From contig VXAU01000975.1 of the NCBI GenBank assembly GCA_013399695.1, forward strand, positions 344,481-408,480: a stretch of DNA of 64,000 bases. Reading direction: 5' to 3'. The DNA is from Formicarius rufipectus. Its lineage: Eukaryota; Chordata; Aves; Passeriformes; Formicariidae. The first letter of the stretch is position 1; each line of letters begins with the position of its first letter. Under the pieces are notes generated by a model. That model did not search any database and was not told where the DNA came from. It worked only from the letters and a program-made list of their open reading frames with translations. Below are positions 27,317 through 36,220 of the stretch, one piece after another. Both the position numbers and the translations under genes were made by a program.

Positions 27317-28546
27317 AGTCTAGTAAAAACAAGGCTGCAGAGGGATGTGTTTGCTACACCTGTCAGGGAGGAACTGCAGACTCTGCCAGGCCTGGCCAAG
27401 CCTGTGCAGGGACCCTACCCGATGTCCCTCCCACCCCACCCCTCTGTCCCCTTATTGCAGTGGCTGTGCCAGTGGTGACCATGGCTATTGCTCGGCTGTA
27501 GGACAGGCAAGGCAGAGCCCTCCAAAACCCACGGCACCTGCTGGCAGGGCAGGGGATGCAGCAGCCAGGCTTGAGGACAAGCCAGACCACCAGCATCCCT
27601 CCCCACAGAGCCACTGTGATCCCCAAGGAACAGGTGGGGTCAAAGAATCTTCAGTGCTGTTTGTCTGGGCACTTTAATCTCCCCATGTCTTCCACCTCCC
27701 CAGGAAAAAGCCGCCCCAGGCTGCTGTCAGTGGGGATGTGGATACCAATGAGGGCATGTCTGCTGCTCAAAGGCTGGGCAGATCCCACTGGCTGGCCTCG
27801 GCTGGGAGCAGGCAGGAAGGAAGGCAGGGACACCCAGTGAAGGGGAGGGCCATTAGCCTAGCAGTGTTAGTGCTAATGCTGGAGGGGATTGACAGACTGG
27901 GGAGGAAGGGGCAGACCATGCAGACCCTCTTGTGCCTCATCAAACTGGCTGCTTGGGCAGACATGTGCCAAATGCCCTCCTGAGTCTGAGAACACATGGA
28001 ACCCCAGGGCCACCTCCAAAAATCTGGACTGGTAACACCCCACTCCGCCAGCAGGACTAGGGCTGCTTGGGGGGTGCCCCTGGGCACACCCCACCACTGA
28101 ACAGCCAGCCGGCTTGGAAAGAAGTGCTGTGCCAGCCCTGCTGCCTCTCCTCTCCAAGCCTCCAGCCAGCCTTGCTCGGGTCTGCGATGTGGTGGCCACT
28201 GTCCTGGGCCCCCAGGCTCTTCCCAGGCATGGGGTGCACAGGAAGGCAGGACTCCTGCTGTGCTCACTGGCCGCTGGGACAGGCATGATTGTCCCTGTAG
28301 CATATCCCCATGTGTTGTCTCTCTCCCCATAATCACTGTGGGCAGGTGCAGGAACTTCACACTACAAAACCAAAACTACTACCAAAACTACAAAGGCGAA
28401 GGACTGTGTCCCACATCACAGCCCCTGCAAGGAGCTTGGTGTTCCCTCTGCTTTAATCCTGTCTGGTCCAGGACCCCAGTCCAGCTCAAGCACCCAGGTT
28501 CATGCAACTCTTTCAGCACAGCCCAGTACCCAACTCCTCAGACAGA

Positions 28547-28732
28547 TCAGGACTGTAGCAGGTACTTCTCTTCATTCCTTGACTCATCTGCATCCGAAAC
28601 TGGGCTCTTCTTGGGACATGAAGGGGTCCTACAGGCTTTGCAGAGGATGAGGAAGAGGATTAGGATGAGCAATGCGATGACACAGTTAAAAGAAATTGCC
28701 ACAATCGCTCCGGTGGAGAGAGCAGCCCCCAT
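28547..28732 (-). CDS. ENHO: ENHO, adropin precursor (61 aa)
   Basis: Adropin is a small secreted or membrane-anchored peptide linked to energy balance and endothelial function in mammals. The predicted protein starts MGAALSTGAIVAI, has one hydrophobic segment at about residues 8-31, then a short polar tail ending EEKYLLQS. Human adropin (76 aa, from memory) starts MGAAISQGALIAI and ends GSYLLQP, so both ends match and the identity is strong. The start ATG has an excellent context (gcagccATGg) and no in-frame upstream ATG. Cys34 and a second Cys at 39 are present. In human the disulfide pair is Cys34-Cys56, so this protein lacks most of the Ser/Pro-rich loop between them. The CDS lies in a single exon, as in human. 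The downstream neighbour is DNAI1 on the opposite strand, also as in human. A uORF overlaps the start. Confidence 0.9.
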   Translation of the reverse strand: MGAALSTGAIVAISFNCVIALLILILFLILCKACRTPSCPKKSPVSDADESRNEEKYLLQS

Positions 28733-28829
28733 GGCTGCTGTCCCACAGGAGTAAGTAGGGCCCACAGCTCGGTCTCACACTTGGGTTGTCAGTGCTGTGA
28801 CTGAGCGTGCAGCTTCCACCTGCCGGCAT
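28686..28829 (-). CDS. Upstream ORF overlapping the ENHO start codon (47 aa)
   Basis: An ATG at 28829 on the minus strand opens a 47-codon frame that ends in TAA at 28686-28688. This is 46 bp inside the adropin CDS and in a different frame. Its context is weak (C at -3, C at +4), so leaky scanning would be expected to let ribosomes reach the strong adropin ATG. The peptide resembles nothing I know. A regulatory role is inference. Confidence 0.4.
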   Translation of the reverse strand: MPAGGSCTLSHSTDNPSVRPSCGPYLLLWDSSHGGCSLHRSDCGNFF

Positions 28830-29022
28830 TGGCAGGGGACAGAGGGGACAGCGGTGGTGCCGGCGGTGGGACGGCGATGGGGCAGCAGCGCCTCGTCAGT
28901 TTGGCCGCTCACAGCTGTGTCCCGGACTGCACCGCACAGCTGGGAAGGATCGGTGACAACTTCCTCTCGGCTCACCCTCCTCCAGCAGGGCAGTGAGGCC
29001 ACAGGGATCCCAGTTCTCCCTC
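28733..29022 (-). other. ENHO: ENHO exon 2 5' UTR segment
   Basis: On the minus strand a strong acceptor (tttctctcttccag) ends at 29023, so the exon would begin at 29022 and run into the adropin ATG with 290 bp of leader. It contains one out-of-frame ATG at 28829. The splice sites are inferred from sequence only. Confidence 0.6.
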
Positions 29023-29466
29023 CTGGAAGAGAGAAAATCACTGTCACCACAAGCACAAGGGGACAGGCTCTGCGAGCCCCTCAGAGTGGGTTGTGGGGGT
29101 GCCAGAGGAGCAACGACCCCAGAGCCCCCAAGAGGCTCCGCTGGAGTTTAAAGGCTGCGACAGCAACCAGGTCAGATAGTGTTTGGGGCATCTTTCCAGC
29201 TCCCCGTGCTCTGGCTGTCCTCCCCATCCCCTGAGAGGGCCTCCAAGCTGGAGGCATCACCAGTGGGAGACCCATCGCCTCATCCCGACCCAAACCCACC
29301 TCCGGGTGCTCCCCCGGGTGACTCCGGGTAGCCCTGGCAGTGCTCCTGTCCCCTCTCCACCCTCCAACTGTTTTTCCTGCCGCCAGGACCCCGCTGCGAG
29401 GTCCCGCACCCCGAGCGGTGCCAGTGGCCGGGTGGGTGCCGGTGCAGCCCCCTCTGCGCATCTTAC

Positions 29467-29640
29467 CGGGTCGGGAAGAGCCCCGGCTCGGTGGGTCCCG
29501 GTGCCTCCGACGCGCCGCGGAGCGGGAACACCCTCGGAGCCCCCGGCACCGGGCAGCAACAGGTCCCGCCAACTCCGCCTTCCCGCCGCGGGGCCCCGCT
29601 GTCACCCACCTGCCTCCGCTTCGCCCCGGGAGTCGCCGGG
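29467..29640 (-). other. ENHO: Probable ENHO non-coding exon 1 (5' boundary uncertain)
   Basis: A consensus donor on the minus strand (ccg then gtaagat) places the last exon base at 29467, inside the CpG-rich block. It pairs with the acceptor at 29022/29023 to give a 444-bp intron. Human ENHO also has a non-coding first exon. The upstream limit given is a guess, since no transcription start can be read. Confidence 0.45.
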
Positions 29641-29804
29641 ACCCCGGCAGGAGCGCCGGAGGCGCTGCCGGGGCCGGGTGCGCAGTGGGGTTCCTGCGCG
29701 CTGTGCGGTGCGGTGTGAGGTGCGCGCGGTGTGTGCGGTGTAACGTGTGCGGGATGTGAGGTGCGGAGTGTTGGTGCCTGGTGCGGGGAGTGCGGTGCGG
29801 TGCG

Positions 29805-29933
29805 TTGGATGTTTGCGCGCGTGGTGTGTTGGATGTTTGCGGTGCGGGGTGTGCGGTGTGTTGGATGTTTGCGGTGCGGGGTGTGCGGTGTGTTGGATGT
29901 TTGCGGTGCGGTGTGTTGGATGTTTGCGGTGCG
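29805..29933 (+). repeat. Short tandem repeat, 23-32 bp units, truncated by gap
   Basis: The core ttggatgttt recurs at 29805, 29829, 29861, 29893 and 29916, spaced 24, 32, 32 and 23 bp, with g/t/c-rich linkers such as gcggtgcggggtgtgcggtg. The array runs straight into the gap at 29934, so its true length is unknown. Confidence 0.85.
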
Positions 29934-29977
29934 NNNNNNNNNNNNNNNNNNNNNNNNNNNNNNNNNNNNNNNNNNNN
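29934..29977. other. Assembly gap (44 N)
   Basis: There are 44 unknown bases between a tandem repeat and CpG-rich sequence. Real size and content are unknown. Open frames drawn across it are meaningless. Confidence 0.98.
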
Positions 29978-30267
29978 CGATCTCCGCCTGGGACACGCCC
30001 CCCTCGCGCGGCGCCCACGTGAGCGGCGCTGGGACAGCGGCGGGCAGCGCGCGCTCTGCCGGCACCGACACGCCGACACCGGGGCACACCGACATCGACA
30101 CCGACACGGGCACGGCCGTTGACATCGGCATTACCTGTCCTGCCCCAGTGCTGTCCGCACTGCCCCGGTACAGACCCTGCCGGTACTAATGCCGGTGGTG
30201 ACCCCAGTACTGGCCATACTGACTCCGGTACCGACACTTCTGCTCTCCCGCCGCTGTCGGTCCTGCC

Positions 30268-30695
30268 CTGCCCTGGTGCACACACGCACACACGTGTGTA
30301 CACGTGCACACACACATACATGTGCACACAGACACACATGTACATGTGCACACACGCACGGACATGTGCACACAGAACACACACGGACATGTGTGCACAT
30401 ACATATGTGTATGCACACACACATGTACGGGTGCACATGTGCACACATGGATGTGGGCACACATACGTGTACATGTACATACATGTACATGCCTCCCCAC
30501 ACATGTGCATACTGACACACATGTCCATGCGCAGACACACATGTCCATGAGCACACACACACACACATACATGTGTGTACAAACACATACATGTGCACAC
30601 ACATCTACATGTGCACAGACACATGTACTTGTGCATGCAGACATACATGTACATGTGCACACGAACACATACATGTGCATACACACACACAGACA
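30268..30695 (+). repeat. CA/ACATG alternating purine-pyrimidine repeat
   Basis: About 430 bp of almost unbroken alternating purine-pyrimidine sequence, built from (CA)n mixed with acatgtgcac and acatacatg pieces. It opens long frames on both strands that encode only Cys/Val/His/Thr low-complexity peptides. I treat it as a compound microsatellite, not a gene. Confidence 0.9.
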
Positions 30696-30699
30696 TGCT

Positions 30700-32490
30700 C
30701 CTGGGCCTGAGCACACTGGAGCTCTAAGGATGCTGAGCATGGGCTTCCCATAGTCTCAACATGCCAGCCCGGGGGCCCTGCCGAGTCTCAAGGGCTACAG
30801 CACAGGCACCATCACAGCCCATGGAGGTGAAGGAACGGGACATTCAGTGACGTTCAGTGTCAGCCTCACCAGCACAGCCGGGTTCTCCCCATCCTGCCAG
30901 TGGAAACACTGAGGAACGTGCAGCCCAGCCCTGGGCACAGGCACATCACACCCCAAACTGGCACCTTCCATAGCAGCACTGGAGCCACACACCCAAAAAG
31001 CAGGGGAGCAGCTGGCGAAGGACACCCAGGGGGAGGGGCTGGGGGCATACAGGGCGCTGGGGGTGGTTCCTGGAGACCTCCACAAATCAGACCTCAGCAC
31101 CTGCCATTGCTCTGAAAAGCCAAGCCCAGGCCCCACGTACGCCGCGTGACACAGACACAGACATGGGGGCATCCATAGCAGCCTCTCGGAGAGCAGGGAT
31201 CTGTCCAGCCAAGCAGCTCCACACGGGGTGTTGCACCAGGGGAAAGACGCAGCTGGACAAAGGATGAGTGAGAAGGGCAGACCTGTAAGAGAGCCGGGAC
31301 CTACCCTGGCTCAGGAACTCACAAGTGGGAAGGCCAGGTAATGCTCAGTCCTGACCGGAGAGCCACCAAGTCAGCTGAGGATAACTTTCAAAGGATGAAA
31401 CAAAAATAACAGTCACTTTGCAGCTTTGATGAGGAGGTGTTAAATGCGCCTCTGCCAGGAGGGAGGCTCACACAGGCTGCCTGAGGACCCGGCTCTCAGA
31501 CTCTCCAAGCGGGTGTTTTGAGTAAACAAACACAGGCACATTGCCCATTGAAATGTCAGAACCAATCTGATCAGACACTGGAGTATCTTCCTTGGCATTT
31601 ATAGCTAATCTGCTAATTAGTCAAGAAAAGCAGTCTCCTCCTTAGATGTAAGGGAGCAGGAGCTGAGAACAGCACCAAGATAAACCAGATTAACTGCCCC
31701 ATCCCGGGGCTTCACGTGGTGTAGGGCAGGTCCGACAGTCTCCCTGCCTACCCCTAGGTCCAGGGATAACGGCGGGCAGAAAGCAGGAAAGGAGGAGGCA
31801 GGTACACCCAGCACTGTCCTGGCCCATGATGGATGCTCAGCCTGTGACAAACCTCATGCCGATGCAAGGCAGGTGAAGTCTGGTCCATGGAGGTATTGGG
31901 TGGCACAAGTAATACACCAGACTTCTGAACCCCGATTTAGGTAAAAACTCTTCTTTAAATGGTTGTCTTGTTACCCACTGACTGACCATGCAGAGCATTG
32001 GGCCCAGCTGGAGCTCACTACAAAGGTAGAGACAGAGGAAGAATGTGCAGGACAAGCAGTGCTCAGGACCTGGTGTGAGCAGAGCTCAGTCTGTCACAGG
32101 GAACAGCACTTCCCTCCTGCCCAGAGTTACTTACCAGAGCTGCTCCAGAAGGGAAAATATTGCCTAAAAAAAGATGATCCATCCTCTGCCTCACTTGGCA
32201 GAGTTTGGAATGAGTCTTTCTGAGACTCAGTTCTGAACAGCTTGAAAGACTGAAAACAATTACCAAAAATTTTACCAGAAAAAAACAGCATTGACACTTT
32301 TTGGATATCCAAGGACGCTAACATTTGAATATTAAGATATTCCCCTCAGATCAGGGTCCATTTATAGTCATAAGAGGCAAAAACGCAGAGCAGTAGAAGA
32401 GCTGGAAGAGCAGCTTCAGGCACAGCCCCACCACCAATGCTCACAGGGTGACCTCCAGTGGGATGAGGAAGACATGACAAATTTCCAAGT
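30700..32490. other. Intergenic region between ENHO promoter and RPP25L 3' end
   Basis: I see no exon, RNA gene or named repeat here. In human the CNTFR gene lies in this interval, but no cytokine-receptor exon (for example a WSXWS-encoding one) is recognisable. Confidence 0.5.
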
Positions 32491-32505
32491 TACATGAAGG
32501 GAAAC

Positions 32506-32511
32506 TTTATT
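32506..32511 (-). terminator. RPP25L: RPP25L poly(A) signal AATAAA
   Basis: Minus-strand AATAAA (in ggttcaaaataaagtttc) lies about 715 bp beyond the RPP25L stop and is the first canonical signal downstream. It implies a 3' UTR of about 0.7 kb. Confidence 0.65.
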
Positions 32512-33224
32512 TTGAACCCACCTTTGTGCATTACCAAGGAGCAGTAAGGGGAAAGAACAGTATCCTTTGGCACGTCCCATTACCACCACCCCAGGGCAGT
32601 TTCACAGCCACAGGATTTCGTGCTGGTTATGACCCAAGTTGAGTGCTACTACTTTGACAGAGAGTTGTGACCACAGGCTCCCAGAGCCGAAGGGTGACGG
32701 GAAGGGAGCTATGTGCACACAATGGCAGATGGAGCTGGGAGCTGTACCTCTGCAGCCCTACATTCAACCCCCCAACAGGCTTAGCAGATGGACTCTGAAG
32801 CACAGAAGTGACCAACCCAGCCCTGAGTCCCACTGTCCATCCACTCATGAGCCCTGGTGATGCCGGCAGCAGCCCGGGAATTCCACACCAGATCCAATAT
32901 CCCCCTGCTACCTGCCACACAAGCAGGTGTACGTTCTGCTGCCTGAGCTGCTGCACCCCCTGGCAGCTGAAATCTGGCTGGCTGAGCAGCTCTTCACCCG
33001 GGCTCACAGAGGACACCAACAGTCCCTACTCAACCAGAGGCAACTCCCGTTTTCCCTGACCCACTGTGGGGTACAACCTGGCAACCCTTGGCAAGAGAAC
33101 TCATCAAAACAGTTTAGACAGCCACAATCACACGCAGTTACCGGAGTCCTGCCTGCCCCGCCCCGTGTGAGCAGCAGGAGCTCACAGCAGCTATGCAGAC
33201 ACAGCCCCCAGCGGGGCCGGTGCC

Positions 33225-33773
33225 TCAAGGCTCCCCCGGCGCGGCCCCTGCAGAGCGCGGGTGCTTCCCCGTGCTGCCCACAACCCGGCCCCCACCCTGC
33301 TTCCTCTTCATCTGCCCCTGCGACTCCGCTCGGAGCGTCTCGGCCCAGAAGGCATCAAAGGATCCCGGAGCCTGGTATCCCGGTTCCTGAGGGTCGAGGG
33401 GGTCTTTGCTGAGCAGGACACAGATAGTAGGAATGTTCCTCTTCACTGTCAAGGCATCGAGGCCGGCCTCAGGCACAATGGGTTCCCAGATCTCCTCGAT
33501 CTGTCTGAAGAGCACTTTGGTGATCTGGTGGAGCTCCTTGAGCCGGCGTTTCATGATTTCCACACAGGTGATGGTCTTGCTCACGGCCTTGCCTGAGCCA
33601 GTGAAGAGAATCTGCCTCACTGACTCCTGCTCCATCTTGCTCATGGCATAGCCCATCAGATTCCTGATTTTGCTCCCATCCTTCACCTTCATTTCAATGA
33701 TATCAGCAGGCAGGTCAGTGAAAGGAAGAGGACAAGGTTTCTCCACGATTTTGGTCTTCTTATAGTTCTCCAT
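33225..33773 (-). CDS. RPP25L: RPP25L, ribonuclease P/MRP subunit p25-like (182 aa)
   Basis: This is an Alba-family RNA-binding protein, paralogue of RPP25, which binds the P3 stem of RNase P and RNase MRP RNA as a heterodimer with RPP20. The Alba domain covers about residues 24-125. Visible hallmarks are KDGSKIRNLMGYAM at 31-44, the FTGSGKAVSKTITCVEIMKR stretch at 57-76, and ICVLLSKDPLDPQEPGYQAP at 117-136. The tail is Lys/Arg/Gly-rich. It is about 19 residues longer than human RPP25L (163 aa, from memory), all in the tail. The coding sequence is one exon. The ATG has A at -3 and G at +4 and lies directly behind an acceptor-like ctgcag, so an upstream untranslated exon is expected. Its neighbour DCTN3 is on the same strand, as in human. 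Confidence 0.93.
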   Translation of the reverse strand: MENYKKTKIVEKPCPLPFTDLPADIIEMKVKDGSKIRNLMGYAMSKMEQESVRQILFTGSGKAVSKTITCVEIMKRRLKELHQITKVLFRQIEEIWEPIVPEAGLDALTVKRNIPTICVLLSKDPLDPQEPGYQAPGSFDAFWAETLRAESQGQMKRKQGGGRVVGSTGKHPRSAGAAPGEP

Positions 33774-34439
33774 TCTGCAGTGCTGAAAGGGAAGACAGAC
33801 CCATTAACACAAACTCTTAACTGTAATTGTTGCACATGGAAATTCTCACCACAGTTAGCTACAACCTTTCCACTGAAGGGCACTCTGAGCTGTCAGAGCT
33901 GGGGATCCAGGAAAGCCATATCCAAAAGATTAACCCAGTCCCTATAAGGATGCACTTCCAACATGAACACTGCCACAGAGTAGCCTGAGCCCTGGCAGTG
34001 AATGAAACAGAGCTGGTGCTGCTGGCCTAAAGAGGGTAAATGAAAAGCACAGGCTGCATCTCAGAAGAAGACAGAACAAACGAGTGAGCTGTGGTTCCTG
34101 GGAACAGAAGCCAGGGGGATGCTGCCACAGCTGCACCCCGTGGGATGCACCGCGACATGCACTCCACGAACTCGGGCACAGCCCGACTGCTGCACCCTGT
34201 GTCACACAAACGCGATCGTGGGACTCTGATCAGTGCAGGTGGCGGAACAACAGTGCATGTTACAGGGCAGAGGGTAAGCCAGGGGTTGCAGGAACACAGT
34301 TTCCTCGAAGGAAAGACACGAAGGTCCAGTACCACACTCCCCTCTGCCAGGGCAGGTCTCATCTGCCTGCCCTGTGCAGGGCACTCCCCCTCCCCACCAC
34401 ACACCCCACTCACGGTACTTAAACATGCCGCTCCCGAGC

Positions 34440-34830
34440 CCCGTTCCACCCACCCCCACCCCCTGCAGGGGCAGGGCAGCCCAGAACCCCCGCTCCGGGC
34501 CCGGGGGACACACGAGGCCCTCACCCCGCGCACGGCCCCACCGGCCCATGGGGGGCAGGAGGCCGGGCCGGAGCCCTGGGCCCCGTGGGCAGCCGCATGC
34601 GAGGCTGTGTCGGCGGGANGGGATGCGGGATGTCCCCACCCCTCGCTCACCCGCGGTCGCCTCAGCGCGCCCCTCGTTTCAAGATGGCGACCGGCGCGGA
34701 GAGTGCGCAGGCGCGGGATGTGTGGGCGGGGCCTACAGCGGAGACCACGCCTCTCGTGTGCACTTGGCGGTGGGCGTGGCTACGGATGGGCCCCGCCCCC
34801 TGCCCGAGACCGACGGGAGAGCGCGGGATC
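34440..34830 (-). promoter_or_regulatory. CpG island and RPP25L promoter
   Basis: Dense CG dinucleotides surround the predicted RPP25L first exon. The sequence caagatggcgac at 34680-34691 is a classic YY1 site of the kind found just inside housekeeping promoters. Two ambiguous bases (34619, 34912) lie in or beside the island. Confidence 0.6.
34651..34690 (-). other. RPP25L: Probable RPP25L untranslated exon 1 (3' boundary at donor)
   Basis: On the minus strand a good donor (ccgcgg then gtgagcg) puts the last exon base at 34651. An acceptor-like cag sits immediately before the RPP25L ATG, giving a 5' UTR intron of about 0.87 kb. The transcription start is estimated from the YY1-type motif at 34680-34691 and is not certain. 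Confidence 0.45.
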
Positions 34831-34834
34831 AGCC

Positions 34835-35150
34835 CCGCTCCTCCCGAGCATCCCCCGGGACAGTCCCGCTCCTCCCGAGCATCCCCCGGGTCAGTCCCGC
34901 TCCTCCCGAGCNCGCTCCTCCCGAGCATCCCCCGGCACAGCCCCGCTCCTCTCGAGCATTCCCCGCTCCCCCGGGACAGCCCCGGTCCTCTCGAGCATCC
35001 CCCGCTCTCCCGGGACAGCCCCGGTTACTCCCGAGCATTCCCCGCTCTGCCGGGACAGCCCCGGTTACTCCCGAGCATCCCCCACCCTCCTGGGCCAGTT
35101 CGAGTTTTCCCGAGCAGCTCCCGCTCTCCCGGGCCAGCTCCCGCTCTCAG
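34835..35150 (+). repeat. GC-rich minisatellite, about 31-33 bp units
   Basis: About nine to ten degenerate units built on ctcccgagcatcccccgg plus gacagccccg are arranged head to tail. Units drift in the middle (ccgctc or ccgctctcccggg) and one carries an N at 34912. The array adjoins the RPP25L CpG island upstream of its start. Long frames through it are repeat translation only. Confidence 0.85.
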
Positions 35151-35870
35151 TGTCCCCGTGCACACCCATGGAAGGGCACATGTTGGTGCCAGAAGTCCCA
35201 GTTTCCAAAAGCACCTGAGTTTCCCAGGCACCTGGAGGGTCCCGGGGTGTTTCTGCAGGCCTGCAGCCATGCCATGGTGTGCCCACGGGTGAGCTCGCTG
35301 AGCAGAGAGACTACAGGGGCAGGAAAGCCCCTCCTGACTTCCCTGATGGGATCCTGCCCAGACCTGCAGGATTCCCAGGTCACACACAGCTGGGTGGAAT
35401 CTCACCAAGCTGCAGGGTTTGAGACCCTTCCAAAAGCATGGCCTCAAACGCGGGTCTCCAGACAATGGCCAAGACGAGGCAGGCATAGCCTGTGCCCCTC
35501 AGTGAAAAGGGAACAGCCATCCCAGGTTCTGGCTTGCAGCAGCCCCTTGGGAAAGCAGAGGCAGGAAAAAGGCAAAAGCTGGTGCCTCCTCAGCACAGGG
35601 ACGGGAGAATGGCCTGGGGGAAGAGCCCCATGAGGTCAGACTCCCCTGGGCACAGCCAGCTCACACGAACAGAAGAGTGTGTGCCACAGTCTGTGGAAGA
35701 CAGCGGGAATGGAAGAGATTCACCCGTTTTTGGGCAAAGGTGGACATAAACCACCAGCCACCCCCTGCAGACTGCCAAGAGATCACTTTCTGGGGAAAAC
35801 CCCATAGTCTGTGCCAGGAGTGCTCCTTACACCCAGGGAGAGAGAAACAACCAAGTCAGCATTCCAAGAC

Positions 35871-35876
35871 TTTATT
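35871..35876 (-). terminator. DCTN3: DCTN3 poly(A) signal AATAAA
   Basis: Minus-strand AATAAA (in accataataaagtcttgg) is 255 bp past the DCTN3 stop, the first canonical signal downstream. Confidence 0.75.
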
Positions 35877-36130
35877 ATGGTCCACAGTAAGAGCAGTAAG
35901 GGACTTTTAAATATGTTACAAACCAAGACACATTTCAGGAGAGTGCAAGATTTGCAACAGTGGCAGACTAAGGAGTAGTGCAGCTTCCAAGTCGGGGCTG
36001 ATGCGGCTTGGAGCAGAGCCAGGTGTCCCCAGGAGCCCGTGGTGCCACTCCAGCATGCTCAGGCCAAGCGGGATGGTGCTGGGACCGGCGGGATGCAGGC
36101 TGTGCTGCGGGGGCCCCGGGCTCTCTGCCA

Positions 36131-36220
36131 TCACTCAGCCACAGGTTTCGCTTGCTTGGCTGCCTCCAGCCGTGTCAGTATGTCATTCCACTGCACAAAC
36201 TGCTTGGAGAGAAGCAGGGT
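36131..36220 (-). CDS. DCTN3: DCTN3 coding exon 7 (terminal)
   Basis: 90 bp. Encodes TLLLSKQFVQWNDILTRLEA and on to KPVAE, then TGA at 36131-36133. Acceptor gttgtgtccag. Confidence 0.95.
   Translation of the reverse strand, partial: TLLLSKQFVQWNDILTRLEAAKQAKPVAE

Larger units (their letters stand above)
28800..30150 (-). promoter_or_regulatory. CpG-rich ENHO promoter region
   Basis: The block is rich in CG dinucleotides, strongest at 29280-29720 and 29978-30130, and covers the predicted ENHO exon 1. An E-box CACGTG lies at 30016-30021. It is interrupted by a short tandem repeat and an assembly gap. Confidence 0.5.

Noticed and set aside
28775..29056. 93-codon minus-strand frame upstream of ENHO
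   Set aside because: It spans the predicted intron/exon-2 boundary and reads through the leader; no homology.
29602..30714. 370-codon open frame on - strand with Cys/Val repeats
   Set aside because: It crosses the 44-N gap and is otherwise the CA/ACATG repeat read in frame.
34374..35633. 419-codon open frame on + strand
   Set aside because: It is mostly translation of the GC-rich minisatellite and the CpG island, is antisense to the RPP25L promoter, and includes ambiguous bases.
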